Notes: generated by a model from the sequence alone, not told the origin. Positions 35,259 through 44,303 are shown, numbered from the stretch's first letter. The stretch: 64,000 bases of DNA from Chitinimonas prasina (GCF_030160395.1 NZ_BSOG01000002.1:1007280-1071279); one strand, 5' to 3'. Numbers and translations: made by a program.

Positions 35259-35572
35259 GGTGTTTCCTCCAAACCACTATTTTAGCAGAGCCCACCCCTG
35301 TCAGACCGCCAGCACCCAGGTGAGTTTGCTGATAGCCACCCTGCCGGCGATCACACCATGCAACAGGTTACTGATGTAAAAGGAATTTCTCGACATACAT
35401 AGCCTAACGGCAGCCTGACCATTGTTACCGGTCTCGCCCCCACGCAAGCGGAGTAGGTAACTGTACTGGTCACTGCGCCTACCCAGCCAAGCCTGCACAC
35501 AGCGTGGCTGTGCTTGGAGCACGATACGACAGCGGTTAGGCTGTCCGTTGTTCACTCTGCGGTCACCACCCC
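35259..35572. other. 314-base divergent intergenic region
   Basis: This region lies between the PHP gene and lysE and must carry both promoters. A minus-strand frame of 84 codons (35301-35555) is open, but has no family features or convincing start and is not called. No LysG-type regulator gene is present, and I see no clear operator or riboswitch. Confidence 0.4.
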
Positions 35573-36202
35573 ATGTCCAGCTTTCAAGCCCCTATCGCCC
35601 TGCAGGGCTTTGTCCTCGGTGCCGGCCTTATCATGGCCATCGGTGCCCAAAACGCCTTTGTACTGCGACAGGGGCTCAAGCGTGCCGCCCCATTGCTGAC
35701 AGCACTCACGTGCGCCACCTGTGACGCCATCCTGATCGCCGCCGGCCTGCTAGGGGCTGGCGCCTTGGTCAACGCACACCCGGCGCTGGCCAACTGGGCA
35801 GCCGGCCTGGGCGCGGCATTTCTGTTCTGGTACGGTGCCCGTTCGCTGCGTGCGGCCCTGCAGCCTGGCCAGTTGCAAGCGGCAGAAGGCCAAGGCGTGG
35901 TGCAATGGCAAAAGGTGATCGTTACCACCCTGGGCTTCAGCCTGCTCAATCCCCATGTCTATCTCGATACCGTCGTCCTGCTGGGCAGCATAGGCAGCCA
36001 GTTTCCTGCCGGTGCCGCACGCGTATCGTTTGGATTCGGCGCCATCATGGCATCCTTCGTGTGGTTCTTCTGCCTGGCCTATGGTGCTGCCAAGCTGGCC
36101 CCTTTGTTTGCCAAACCGGCAGCCTGGCGCGTGCTGGACGTGCTGATCGGCCTGACCATGTGGGGTATTGCAGCGACACTGGCGGCCCGTATCCTGGCTT
36201 GA
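35573..36202 (+). CDS. LysE/ArgO family amino-acid exporter
   Basis: A 209-residue inner-membrane exporter of basic amino acids (lysine or arginine). The start MSSFQAPIALQGFVLGAGLIMA and the family signature IGAQNAFVLRQGLKR are clear. About six hydrophobic helices follow, with TLGFSLLNPHVYLDTVVLLG in the middle, a hallmark of LysE/ArgO. The usual LysR-type activator gene is not beside it; the closest neighbour is a convergent solute-binding protein gene 18 bases away. Confidence 0.93.
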   Translation: MSSFQAPIALQGFVLGAGLIMAIGAQNAFVLRQGLKRAAPLLTALTCATCDAILIAAGLLGAGALVNAHPALANWAAGLGAAFLFWYGARSLRAALQPGQLQAAEGQGVVQWQKVIVTTLGFSLLNPHVYLDTVVLLGSIGSQFPAGAARVSFGFGAIMASFVWFFCLAYGAAKLAPLFAKPAAWRVLDVLIGLTMWGIAATLAARILA

Positions 36203-36220
36203 CGGGGCAATCGGTGCAGG

Positions 36221-36964
36221 CTACAGCCCCGCTGCCTTGAGCAGGGCCTCCAGCTCACCACGCTGCTGCAGCCTTGCCATGGAAGCATTGAAAGCCGCCA
36301 GCCTGGCTTTGGCCCCGCTGTACTGGCGCGATACCAGCAGGTGGTTGGTAATGGGATTCGGCGCCTGCAGGTGGCTGATGGCGCCAAAGCGGGAGGACTG
36401 GGAAGCGAAGTGGCTGGCAATGTAGTAGCGGCCCAAGCGGTCGCTCATGGGAACCAGGTCTACCCGGCCGGCCAGCAGCTTGGCCAGCGACTGCTCATAG
36501 GCATTGCCCATATCCAGCGGCACCTTGGCCCGCTGCAGTTCATCCACATACCACTCACCGTAGATGGCACCCACCTGGTAGCTGCGCAACTCGTCCAGGG
36601 TGTTGATCACCGGCGGGCTGGCATAGTGCTGCCTGTCATAGAACAGCACACTGCGGGTGTCGAACAGGCTGGCACTGAAATCAAAGCGCTGATGCCGATC
36701 CGGCGTCATGGTATAGGGGAAGGCAGCAAATACCTGACCGCGCTCCACCATGCGTTCGGCCAGCGGCCAGCTGGTGAAGATGAAACGCGGCTTGACCTGC
36801 ATCTCCGCACAGACGGCGCTGACCAGCTGCGCCACCGGCCCGTAGCCCGGCAGTTTCTGCGACACAAAGGGCGGCCACTCGCCAGTGGCTATGGGCAAAT
36901 CAAGGTCGGCGGCGCTGCAGGACAAGGCCAGCAAACCCAACAGAAACGCACGCAAGCCAGACAT
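36221..36964 (-). CDS. Periplasmic solute-binding protein (SBP family 3-like)
   Basis: A 247-residue exported protein of the amino-acid type periplasmic-binding-protein superfamily. The signal peptide is MSGLRAFLLGLLALSCSA. The mature part has LPIATGEWPPFVSQKLPGYG, then EMQVKPRFIFTSWPLAERMV and FAAFPYTMTPDRHQRFDFSAS, all typical of this fold. No permease or ATPase gene is adjacent, so it may be an orphan, perhaps a sensor partner or a polar amino-acid binder. ATG 36964 is preferred over the upstream frame at 37015. Confidence 0.87.
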   Translation of the reverse strand: MSGLRAFLLGLLALSCSAADLDLPIATGEWPPFVSQKLPGYGPVAQLVSAVCAEMQVKPRFIFTSWPLAERMVERGQVFAAFPYTMTPDRHQRFDFSASLFDTRSVLFYDRQHYASPPVINTLDELRSYQVGAIYGEWYVDELQRAKVPLDMGNAYEQSLAKLLAGRVDLVPMSDRLGRYYIASHFASQSSRFGAISHLQAPNPITNHLLVSRQYSGAKARLAAFNASMARLQQRGELEALLKAAGL

Positions 36965-37056
36965 GCAAGACCCTCCGCCACGCCCCAGAATGACTACATG
37001 ATAGTCAGGCCGCAACCAAGGTCGTCACACTTGCGCCTAAAGGCATGCCGAACCCG

Positions 37057-37614
37057 TCAACCCAGATCGCAGTAGCGTACTTCCAGTATCTCTATCTCTT
37101 CGGCGCCGGCAGGGCCACGCAAAATGACGGTTTCACCTTCACGCGCTTTCAGCAGCGTGCGGGCCAGTGGCGATATCCAGCTGATATGGCCCCTATCCAG
37201 ATCCAGCTCATCCACGCCCACGATGCTGACGGTCTGCTCCTCGCCGTTTCCGCGCAATACTGTCACCGTGGCCGAGAAAAACACTTGGTCAGTCGCCTCC
37301 CGCATTGCCGGGTCGACCACTTCGGCATTCTCCATGCGCTTGGTCAGAAAGCGGATGCGCCGGTCTATCTCGCGCAAACGCTTCTTGCCATAGATGTAAT
37401 CGCCGTTCTCGGACCGGTCCCCATTTCCTGCCGCCCAGTTGATCATCTGGGTCAGCGCTGGCCGCTCCTTGGTGACCAGATCATGCAGTTCCACCCGCAT
37501 CCGATTCCAGCCACCCGGCGTCATGTAGTTCTTGGTCGAGTGCGGCAGTTGCAGATGCTCGGGTAGCGCATCGTCCTCGTCGCCGTCACTCTCCCTGGTA
37601 AAGGCCTTGTTCAT
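37057..37614 (-). CDS. greB: Transcription elongation factor GreB
   Basis: GreB rescues backtracked RNA polymerase by stimulating transcript cleavage. The 185-residue protein is longer than the 158-residue E. coli form, with an extra acidic N-terminus (ESDGDEDDALPEHLQLP). The coiled coil starts at NYMTPGGWNRMRVELHDLV and carries the acidic tip in GDRSENGDYIYGKKRLREID, where Asp and Glu hold the catalytic magnesium. The C-terminal FKBP-like domain has VDELDLDRGHISWISPLARTLL, cited by its start. The gene starts eight bases after the rluB stop and is likely co-transcribed with it. Confidence 0.95.
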   Translation of the reverse strand: MNKAFTRESDGDEDDALPEHLQLPHSTKNYMTPGGWNRMRVELHDLVTKERPALTQMINWAAGNGDRSENGDYIYGKKRLREIDRRIRFLTKRMENAEVVDPAMREATDQVFFSATVTVLRGNGEEQTVSIVGVDELDLDRGHISWISPLARTLLKAREGETVILRGPAGAEEIEILEVRYCDLG

Positions 37615-37621
37615 GGCAGCC

Positions 37622-39217
37622 TCAGCGGGTAGGCACCCGGCCAGTCAAGCTCAGGCCGGCCCATTTAAGCACCGCCAGCACCTCTGGCTCGTCCAGCTCA
37701 TAGTACTGGCCGCGCTTAAGCCGCGAGGGCAGCGTCAGCATGCCAAACCGGACCCGCATCAGGCGCGACACCGTCAGTTCGTAATGCTCGAACATCCGTC
37801 GCACTTCACGATTACGGCCTTCCTTCAGGATGACGCGATACCAGTGGTTCATGCCTTCGCCCCCCTGATCCTCCAGCACTTCGAAGCGGGCCGTACCATC
37901 CTCCAGCTCGATCCCAGTGACCAGCTCTTTTTTCTGCTCGTCACTCAGTTGCCCCAGGATGCGCACGGCGTATTCGCGCTGAACCTCGAAGCGGGGATGC
38001 ATCAGGCGATTGGCCAGGTCACCCGAGGTCGTGAAGATCAGCAGACCCGAGGTATTGAAATCCAGCCGGCCCACGGCAATCCAGGCGGAGCTTTGCACCT
38101 TGGGCAGGCGCTCGAACACCGTCGTGCGGCCAGCCGGGTCATCGCGGCTGACCAGCTCACCCTCCTGCTTGTGGTACAGCACGATACGGGGCAGACGATC
38201 AGGCCACTTGATCAGTATGGGCTTGCCATCAAACAGCACGCGGTCGCCAGGTGCCACACGGGCGCCGGGCTGCACGATCTCACCGTTGATGCTGACGCGT
38301 CCGGCCGACACCCATTCATCGCAATCACGACGCGAGCCCACGCCCGACAGGGCCAACGCCTTCTGTATCCGCAGCTCGCCGATATGGCGTGCTTCCACCC
38401 GCTTCTCACGCAGCTCCAGTGCCTGGCGCTCGTGCTTCTCGCTACCGTGCCGCATGCGCAGCTTCTTGGCCGGCTCCACCGGCAGCTCGGCGATATTGAC
38501 CGGTGGCTTGCGCCCGGCGGCCTTGCGGGCCTCACGGCGCGCCTCGGCGTCCTGGGGCTGTCCGGCACCAGGGTGGCGCTGTTTGTCTATGCTGCCAAAG
38601 CCATGGCTGCGCAAGTCGTCACCGCCTGCTGCTGCAGGCGCGTTGCGAGGCACGCGGCTACCTGTGGTGGTACGCCCTTCCGGATTACGCTGATCGGCAC
38701 TGCGTCCCGCCTGAGCCGCACCACGCGGACCACGTGGGGGCTTGCTATCTGCAGGCGCCGCACGGCGACCATCGCGCGGCATTTCTTCGTAGCGACCTGC
38801 CGGCGCAGCACTGCGCGGTCCGCGCGGTGCCTGGGCATCGCTACCCGCACGGCCACGCCCCTGCTCAGCCGGTACGCCACGGCGGCCGTCACGGCTTGCT
38901 TCTTCATAACGCCCGGCCGGCGCGGCACTACGTGGCCCGCGTGGGGCCTGGGAATCACCGCCGGCGCGGCCACGCCCCTGCTCGCCCGGTGCGCCACGAC
39001 GACCTTCGCGCGGCGCCTCTTCGTAACGTCCCGCCGGGGCAGCGCTGCGCGGCCCGCGCGGTGGCTTGCTGTCGGTGGCATTGCGGCCACGGCCGGGTTC
39101 AGATGGTGCATTGCGGCCCTGACCAGCGTCCCCCTGGGGTGGACGGCCGCGTCCACCACTACGTGGAGCGCCGTCATATGCAGCGGATTTGGGGGCAGGT
39201 TTGCGTGGCGGGGCCAT
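37622..39217 (-). CDS. rluB: 23S rRNA pseudouridine synthase RluB with repetitive N-terminal tail
   Basis: RluB makes pseudouridine 2605 in 23S rRNA. The 531-residue protein is nearly twice the usual core. Residues 1-235 are a Gly/Arg/Pro/Ala-rich disordered tail with a 39-residue repeat starting at 53, 92 and 131 (each with PRGPRSAAPAGRYEE) and a partial copy at 161. The S4 RNA-binding domain begins near 281 (ELRIQKALALSGVGSRRDCD). The catalytic Asp386 is in VGRLDFNTSGLL. EGRNREVRRMFEHY and the C-terminus follow. GGAG precedes ATG 39217. Co-transcribed with greB. Confidence 0.93.
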   Translation of the reverse strand: MAPPRKPAPKSAAYDGAPRSGGRGRPPQGDAGQGRNAPSEPGRGRNATDSKPPRGPRSAAPAGRYEEAPREGRRGAPGEQGRGRAGGDSQAPRGPRSAAPAGRYEEASRDGRRGVPAEQGRGRAGSDAQAPRGPRSAAPAGRYEEMPRDGRRAAPADSKPPRGPRGAAQAGRSADQRNPEGRTTTGSRVPRNAPAAAGGDDLRSHGFGSIDKQRHPGAGQPQDAEARREARKAAGRKPPVNIAELPVEPAKKLRMRHGSEKHERQALELREKRVEARHIGELRIQKALALSGVGSRRDCDEWVSAGRVSINGEIVQPGARVAPGDRVLFDGKPILIKWPDRLPRIVLYHKQEGELVSRDDPAGRTTVFERLPKVQSSAWIAVGRLDFNTSGLLIFTTSGDLANRLMHPRFEVQREYAVRILGQLSDEQKKELVTGIELEDGTARFEVLEDQGGEGMNHWYRVILKEGRNREVRRMFEHYELTVSRLMRVRFGMLTLPSRLKRGQYYELDEPEVLAVLKWAGLSLTGRVPTR

Positions 39218-39409
39218 GTTGGAACTCCAATGAACAACGGCGGTGTAACCCGCCGTTCATACTACTGACAAGATGACATACCTAAAGTGGCGACAGCCCG
39301 TTGAGGGCGCGAGCCACCTCGCAGCAGCGGCATGCGAGGCAGGCCGAGTGTCGGTCCCGGCGTGCTGAACGGTGGTTTTCGCCACCGTCTGAGGTATAGA
39401 CTACAGCCA

Positions 39410-40840
39410 TTATAGCGCGCGAGCGGGCTCTCCTGCCGCCACACGTTCCAGCCAGCCCCAAACCCTGGGGTCCTGCATGTGTGCCACATTGAAGCGCAAC
39501 CAAGGTGTGGCGCCGCTTTGCGGGCAGAACAAGACGCCGGGCGCCTGCATCAAACCTTCCATCAGCGCAGCCTGCGCCAGCGGCGCAGTGTCCTCCACAT
39601 GCGGTAGACGGGCATAGCAGAACATGCCGCCACTGGGCTGAGCCCACAAGCTGAAACCCAGCCTCTCCAGTCTGGGCAAAACCAGATCGGCAGCCTGCTT
39701 CAAATGGCTCTTTACCCGCTCCATATGCTTGCGATAGGCCCCCTCGGTCAGCATGGCATGTATCACCCGCTCCGCCGCCTCGGAGGTCGACAGCCCGGTC
39801 AGCAGCTTCAGATCGCATAGATCCTGCGCCCGCTTGGCATCCGCCGCGATAAAACCTACCCGCAGATTGGCCGAGAGTGTCTTGGAGAAACTACCGATGT
39901 AGATCACCCGGTTGAGCTGATCCAGCGCCGCCAAGCGCTCACCGGGGCCGGTCTGGAAATCGCTGTAGATGTCGTCCTCAACGATGGTGAGATCGTATTT
40001 CTCCGCCAGTTGCAGGATGCGGAACGCCGTTGCCCGGTTCAGGCTGGTGCCGGTCGGGTTGTGCAACACACTGTTGGTAATGAACAGCTTGGGCTTGTGC
40101 TCGGCCAGCAAGGCCTCCAGCACCGCCACATCGGGGCCATTGGGCGTGCGCGGCACACCATAAAGCCGGGCACCATTGAGCTTCTGGTTGGCAAACACAT
40201 TGAAGAACCCTGGCTCATCCACCAGCACCGCATCGCCCTCATCGACGAAATAGCGGGCAATCAAGTCCAGTGCCTGCATGGCACCGTTGGTCAGCACGAT
40301 CTGTTCTGGCTCTGCCTCAATCTCCAACTCGGCCATACGTACCGTCAGTTGCTGGCGCAACGGCCGGTAGCCAAACGGCTCGCCATAGGCGGTCAGCCTG
40401 GCATTGGGCCGGCGCGTCAGGTCGCGTAAGGCCTTCTCCAGTTCGGCCTGCGGCATCCAATCAGCCGGCAGCCAGCCGCAGCCAGGCTTGAGTATGCCGT
40501 TGTCTGCGGTCAGCGCATCCTGCCGTAGCAGCCACAGGCTATCCACACAACGGCGCAAAGGGGGCTCGCGTCGTATCGGGGTGTTGGTATGCGCCTCCAT
40601 GCGGGTCGCCACAAAAAAGCCCGCCCCGCGCCGCGACTGCACATAACCCAGCGCCACCAACCTGTCGTAAGCCTCCACCACGGTGAACTTGGAGACACGG
40701 TACTCGGCCGCAAAGCCCCGGATAGAAGGCAGGCGGCTACCCGCCCGCAGGCTCTTGTCGCCGATACGGGCAATAAACTGTTCGACTATCTGCTCAACCA
40801 GCGGCTGCGCCAGGTCATGATCCACGATAAAGGGTTGCAT
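39410..40840 (-). CDS. MocR-type regulator (GntR HTH fused to aminotransferase fold)
   Basis: MocR proteins are transcription regulators with a winged helix and a PLP-binding aminotransferase-like domain. The 476-residue protein starts at ATG 40840 (MQPFIVDHDLAQPLVEQIV). The GntR-type HTH covers residues 1-75, with SRLPSIRGFAAEYRVSKFTV, then YDRLVALGYVQSRRGAGFFV. The effector domain has PYGEPFGYRPLRQQL-like GEPFGYRPLRQQL, HNPTGTSLN, IVEDDIYSDF and the PLP Lys in YIGSFSKTLSANLRVGF. Repeated TGTCC boxes lie just upstream, suggesting autoregulation or control of the divergent M15 peptidase gene. Target pathway unknown. Confidence 0.92.
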   Translation of the reverse strand: MQPFIVDHDLAQPLVEQIVEQFIARIGDKSLRAGSRLPSIRGFAAEYRVSKFTVVEAYDRLVALGYVQSRRGAGFFVATRMEAHTNTPIRREPPLRRCVDSLWLLRQDALTADNGILKPGCGWLPADWMPQAELEKALRDLTRRPNARLTAYGEPFGYRPLRQQLTVRMAELEIEAEPEQIVLTNGAMQALDLIARYFVDEGDAVLVDEPGFFNVFANQKLNGARLYGVPRTPNGPDVAVLEALLAEHKPKLFITNSVLHNPTGTSLNRATAFRILQLAEKYDLTIVEDDIYSDFQTGPGERLAALDQLNRVIYIGSFSKTLSANLRVGFIAADAKRAQDLCDLKLLTGLSTSEAAERVIHAMLTEGAYRKHMERVKSHLKQAADLVLPRLERLGFSLWAQPSGGMFCYARLPHVEDTAPLAQAALMEGLMQAPGVLFCPQSGATPWLRFNVAHMQDPRVWGWLERVAAGEPARAL

Positions 40841-40860
40841 CTGCACGCTCCGACTTGACC

Positions 40861-40895
40861 GGACAAAACTGTCCAGCACTGTCTGGGGATTGTCC
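40861..40895. promoter_or_regulatory. Candidate MocR operator
   Basis: An inverted repeat GGACA-AAAC-TGTCC (40861-40874) is joined to three direct boxes ACTGTCC (40868-40874), ACTGTCT (40878-40884) and ATTGTCC (40889-40895), spaced 10 and 11 bases, one helix turn each. It lies 21-55 bases before the MocR start codon and between divergent genes. Confidence 0.5.
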
Positions 40896-41033
40896 TGCAA
40901 GCAAGAACAAGGCGCCAGTGCGATTTATCACAGCTAGACCAGCGGATCATACGGATGCTAGCCCGGCAGCTAAGTACCAGTACAGTTGCATCCCCTCCCC
41001 CAAGCGAGGGGACACGCGCTACACTGCGTCGTC

Positions 41034-41576
41034 ATGATGACCGCTGCCCCCCCCCTCGCGCTGCTGCATACCGAACTCGGCATACCCACCGACTATGGCT
41101 ACCGCCACGGCCTCGTCGTGCAGGAAGAGGCTAGGCTGCTGGTGCCGCTGGGTCTGGACTGCCTGGGACGCGATCAGTTTGCCGAGCCGGCCACCGCAGC
41201 CGCCTGGCGCACCATGCAGGCCGCCGCCCTGACAGACGGTATCGTGCTGCAACTGGTTTCTGCCTTCCGCAGCGTGGCCTACCAGGCTGGCCTGATACGT
41301 CGCAAGCTGGATCAAGGCCTATCCATGGAAGCCATCCTGGCCGTCAGCGCCGCCCCCGGCTACAGCGAACACCATACCGGCCGCGCACTGGACATTACCG
41401 CCCCTGGCGAGGCCGTACTGGAAGAAACATTTGAACTGAGCGCCGCATTCAGCTGGTTGATCGGGCACGCCCATGACTATGGTTTTGCCATGAGCTACCC
41501 GCGCGACAACCCTGCCGGCATTGCCTACGAACCCTGGCACTGGTGCTATCACGCACCAGCCAACTCCCGGATCTGA
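41034..41576 (+). CDS. M15 family D-alanyl-D-alanine carboxypeptidase (VanY-like)
   Basis: A 180-residue zinc peptidase that would cut D-Ala-D-Ala or D-Ala-containing cell-wall peptides. The zinc and catalytic motifs are visible: SAFRSVAYQAGLI near residue 83, SEHHTGRALDI near residue 111 (the SxHxxGxAxD signature) and YEPWHWCYH near residue 165, with the final His ligand. There is no signal peptide at the chosen start, so a cytoplasmic role or an unseen export route must be allowed. It is transcribed away from the MocR gene; the histidine phosphatase gene follows after five bases. Confidence 0.88.
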   Translation: MMTAAPPLALLHTELGIPTDYGYRHGLVVQEEARLLVPLGLDCLGRDQFAEPATAAAWRTMQAAALTDGIVLQLVSAFRSVAYQAGLIRRKLDQGLSMEAILAVSAAPGYSEHHTGRALDITAPGEAVLEETFELSAAFSWLIGHAHDYGFAMSYPRDNPAGIAYEPWHWCYHAPANSRI

Positions 41577-41581
41577 TAACT

Positions 41582-42226
41582 ATGCCCGATACCATTTTCT
41601 GGCTGATACGCCACGGCGAAACAGCCTGGAACACCGAGCGCCGCTTTCAGGGCCATACCGATATCGGCCTCAATGCCACAGGCCGCCAGCAGGCCCAGCT
41701 ACTGGCCGAGCGACTGCGTGCCGATCATCGGGACTCCCCGTTCAGCGCCGTCTTCAGCAGCGACCTGAGCCGTGCTCGTGACACCGCGCTGGCCATCATC
41801 AACCAGATCAACCTGCCACTGGCACAGCACACCGGCCTGCGTGAGCGCCACTACGGTGTACTGTCGGCATTGACGCCAGAGGAAATGGCGACCCAGCACC
41901 CCGAAGATTTCCGCCTGTGGCAGCTGCGCCAGCCCGATCATATCCTGCCGGGCGGTGAAAGCCTGCTGGGCTTCAACGCCCGGGTACTGGATACCCTGGC
42001 CGAGATAGGCGAGCAGCACGCCGGCCAGCAGGTCGTCGTGGTCGCCCACGGCGGCGTGCTCGACTGCATCTACCGTGCTGCCATGAACATGACTCTGTCG
42101 CAAAAGCGCGAGCACAGCCTGCACAACGCCAGCATCAACCGGGTACGCCTGGGCGGCGGCCGCTTCCATATCGAGCAATGGGGCGACATCGCCCACCTCG
42201 AAACCGAAGCCTTTGACGAACTCTGA
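41582..42226 (+). CDS. Histidine phosphatase family protein (phosphoglycerate mutase-like)
   Basis: A 214-residue phosphatase with the catalytic histidine in WLIRHGETAWNTERRFQGHTD, cited by RHGE at residues 10-13. The second catalytic residues are Arg and His in SSDLSRARDTA and VVVAHGGVLDCI. The acid/base Glu is expected in LRERHYG. Members act on phosphosugars, 3-phosphoglycerate or alpha-ribazole phosphate; no cobalamin genes are nearby, so the substrate is open. It starts at ATG 41582, five bases after the peptidase stop, and radA follows 11 bases downstream. Confidence 0.9.
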   Translation: MPDTIFWLIRHGETAWNTERRFQGHTDIGLNATGRQQAQLLAERLRADHRDSPFSAVFSSDLSRARDTALAIINQINLPLAQHTGLRERHYGVLSALTPEEMATQHPEDFRLWQLRQPDHILPGGESLLGFNARVLDTLAEIGEQHAGQQVVVVAHGGVLDCIYRAAMNMTLSQKREHSLHNASINRVRLGGGRFHIEQWGDIAHLETEAFDEL

Positions 42227-42237
42227 TACCCCCTCCG

Positions 42238-43602
42238 ATGGCCAAGCCCAAAACTGTTTATATCTGCGCCACCTGTGGTGGCAGCAACCCCAAATGGCAA
42301 GGCCAGTGCCCCCATTGCAATGCCTGGAACACCCTGGCCGAATCCATTGTGGCCGAACCCCGCGCTGGCAGCAGCCGATTCCAGGCACTGGCAGCCGGCG
42401 GCGGCGTACAGGCACTGAATGATGTGGAAACCACCGAAGCCCCACGCACCACCACGGGTAGCGAGGAGTTTGACCGCGTGCTGGGCGGCGGCCTGGTGCG
42501 TGGCGCCGTCGTTCTGATAGGTGGCGACCCCGGCATCGGCAAATCCACCCTGCTCTTGCAGGTACTGGCCCACCTGGGCCAGGACAACAAGGTGTTGTAC
42601 GTGTCCGGCGAGGAGTCGGCGCAGCAGATCGCCCTGCGCGCCCGCCGCCTGGCAGTTGAAGCCGGCCCCGTCCGCCTGCTGGCCGAGATCAATATGGAAA
42701 CCATACTGGCGACGCTGGCGGCCGAAAAACCCGATATGGTGGTCATCGACTCCATCCAGACGGTCTACAGCGAGCAGCTGCAGTCGGCCCCCGGCTCGGT
42801 CGCACAGGTGCGCGAATGCTCCGCCCAGCTGACTCGCCATGCCAAGACCAGTGGCACCACCATCCTGCTGGTCGGCCATGTCACCAAGGATGGCGCCCTC
42901 GCCGGCCCGCGCGTGCTGGAGCACATCGTCGATGCGGTGCTGTATTTCGAAGGCGATACCCATTCCAGCTTCCGCCTGATACGCGCGCAGAAGAACCGCT
43001 TTGGCGCCGTCAACGAACTGGGTGTGTTTGCCATGACCGACAAGGGCTTGCGCGGGGTGACCAATCCCTCAGCGCTGTTCCTGTCGCAGCATGCCGAGCC
43101 GGTACCCGGCGCCTGCGTGCTGGTCACCCAGGAAGGCACACGCCCCCTGCTGGTAGAAATACAAGCCTTGGTGGATGAAGCACACGCCCCCAACCCCAAG
43201 CGCTTGGCCGTGGGCTTGGAGAACAACCGCCTGGCCTTGCTGCTGGCGGTATTGCATCGGCACGCCGGCGTGGCCTGCTTTGATCAGGATGTGTTCGTCA
43301 ACGCCGTGGGCGGGGTACGCATCGCCGAGCCCGCCGCCGACCTGGCCGTACTGCTGGCCATCGTCTCCTCGCTACGCAACAAGCCGCTGCCCGCCAAGCT
43401 GGTGGTGTTTGGCGAAGTAGGCCTGGCTGGCGAGGTCAGGCCAGTACAGCGAGGCCAAGAGCGCCTGAAGGAAGCCGCCAAACTGGGCTTCACCACCGCC
43501 ATCATCCCCAAGGCAAATGCCCCCAAGGCACCCATTGCAGGCATGACCGTCATCGCGGTGGAACGGCTGGAACAGGCGGTTGGTGCCCTGCGCGAGGCTT
43601 GA
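42238..43602 (+). CDS. radA: DNA repair protein RadA
   Basis: RadA is a RecA-like helicase that extends branch migration in recombination and transformation. The 454-residue protein has an N-terminal zinc finger (CATCGG then CPHC, residues 8-28). The Walker A is GGDPGIGKSTLLLQ near residue 97, Walker B MVVIDSIQT near residue 168, the RadA-specific KNRFG motif (AQKNRFGAVNELGVF) near 252, and a C-terminal Lon-like domain with FVNAVGGVRIAEPAADL and FGEVGLAGEVRPV. The length is normal. It is downstream of the histidine phosphatase gene on the same strand. Confidence 0.97.
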   Translation: MAKPKTVYICATCGGSNPKWQGQCPHCNAWNTLAESIVAEPRAGSSRFQALAAGGGVQALNDVETTEAPRTTTGSEEFDRVLGGGLVRGAVVLIGGDPGIGKSTLLLQVLAHLGQDNKVLYVSGEESAQQIALRARRLAVEAGPVRLLAEINMETILATLAAEKPDMVVIDSIQTVYSEQLQSAPGSVAQVRECSAQLTRHAKTSGTTILLVGHVTKDGALAGPRVLEHIVDAVLYFEGDTHSSFRLIRAQKNRFGAVNELGVFAMTDKGLRGVTNPSALFLSQHAEPVPGACVLVTQEGTRPLLVEIQALVDEAHAPNPKRLAVGLENNRLALLLAVLHRHAGVACFDQDVFVNAVGGVRIAEPAADLAVLLAIVSSLRNKPLPAKLVVFGEVGLAGEVRPVQRGQERLKEAAKLGFTTAIIPKANAPKAPIAGMTVIAVERLEQAVGALREA

Positions 43603-43770
43603 GCGCCTTTGTTCACTGAGGTCATAGCCGGGCAATTAAGCTTGAGCAGGCACCAGGGAAACCCTGGCGCTAGGCATCGAAGCAGCCTGAACAGCAGGCG
43701 TTACTTGGATCGTACCCACCCCGCTATCGCCCCCATATAAACAATCAATCAGTTGTTGCTTTTCGGTTGA

Positions 43771-43786
43771 GTACCCAATCGGGTAC
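43771..43786. promoter_or_regulatory. Palindrome upstream of trxA
   Basis: GTACCC-AATC-GGGTAC is a perfect six-base inverted repeat, 56 bases before the trxA start codon. It lies at the promoter distance and might be an operator. The 239-base gap holds no other recognised feature. Confidence 0.35.
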
Positions 43787-43841
43787 GATGCAGCCATCGC
43801 CGGATTCGCACCGGCCACGTCCAATGAATCGGAGAAAATCC

Positions 43842-44183
43842 ATGAGTAGCGAACTGATCCATCACGTCTCTGACGCCAGTTTTGAAGCCGAAGTCCTGCA
43901 GGCTGCCGGCCCTGTGCTGGTTGACTACTGGGCCGAATGGTGTGGCCCTTGCAAGATGATCGCCCCCATCCTTGATGAGGTAGCCAACGAGTACAGCGGC
44001 AAGCTCAAGGTATCCAAGCTCAATATCGACGAGAACCAGGCTACCCCGCCCAAGTACGGCATCCGTGGCATCCCCACCCTGATGCTGTTCAATGGCGGCG
44101 AAGTGGTTGCCACCAAGGTAGGCGCCCTGTCCAAGTCGCAACTGACGGCCTTTATCGACAGCCACCTGCAAGCCGCAGCCTGA
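43842..44183 (+). CDS. trxA: Thioredoxin 1
   Basis: Thioredoxin reduces disulfides in ribonucleotide reductase, methionine sulfoxide reductase and other proteins. The 113-residue protein starts at ATG 43842 behind GGAG. It has the active site [13 protein letters not shown] near residues 30-42, the cis-Pro loop [10 protein letters not shown] near residue 74, and ends with a Leu/Ala helix. The length is normal. A hairpin terminator follows, then the separate rho promoter. The trxA-rho order is common in proteobacteria. Confidence 0.97.
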   Translation: MSSELIHHVSDASFEAEVLQAAGPVLVDYWAEWCGPCKMIAPILDEVANEYSGKLKVSKLNIDENQATPPKYGIRGIPTLMLFNGGEVVATKVGALSKSQLTAFIDSHLQAAA

Positions 44184-44245
44184 ACGAGGCACATGCCGCC
44201 ACCCGCGTTCTGATGGGGTGGCCACAATGCCCGCAAGCTGGCTCA

Positions 44246-44286
44246 AACGCCGCTACTTGTGCAACACAAGCAGCGGCGTTGTTGCA
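44246..44286 (+). terminator. Terminator of trxA
   Basis: AACGCCGCT (44246-44254) pairs with AGCGGCGTT (44272-44280), with an inner TTGTG/CACAA stem. It is followed by a short T-rich run. Confidence 0.75.
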
Positions 44287-44303
44287 AGAACCTGCATTCA
44301 GCA

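Noticed and set aside
35301-35555. 84-codon minus-strand frame between the PHP gene and lysE
   Set aside because: No family features, no convincing ribosome site, and it lies in the region needed for two divergent promoters.
39236-39257. AACGGCGG/CCGCCGTT hairpin between the MocR and rluB genes
   Set aside because: Possible terminator of the MocR gene, but no T-run follows on the minus strand, so it was not listed as a feature.
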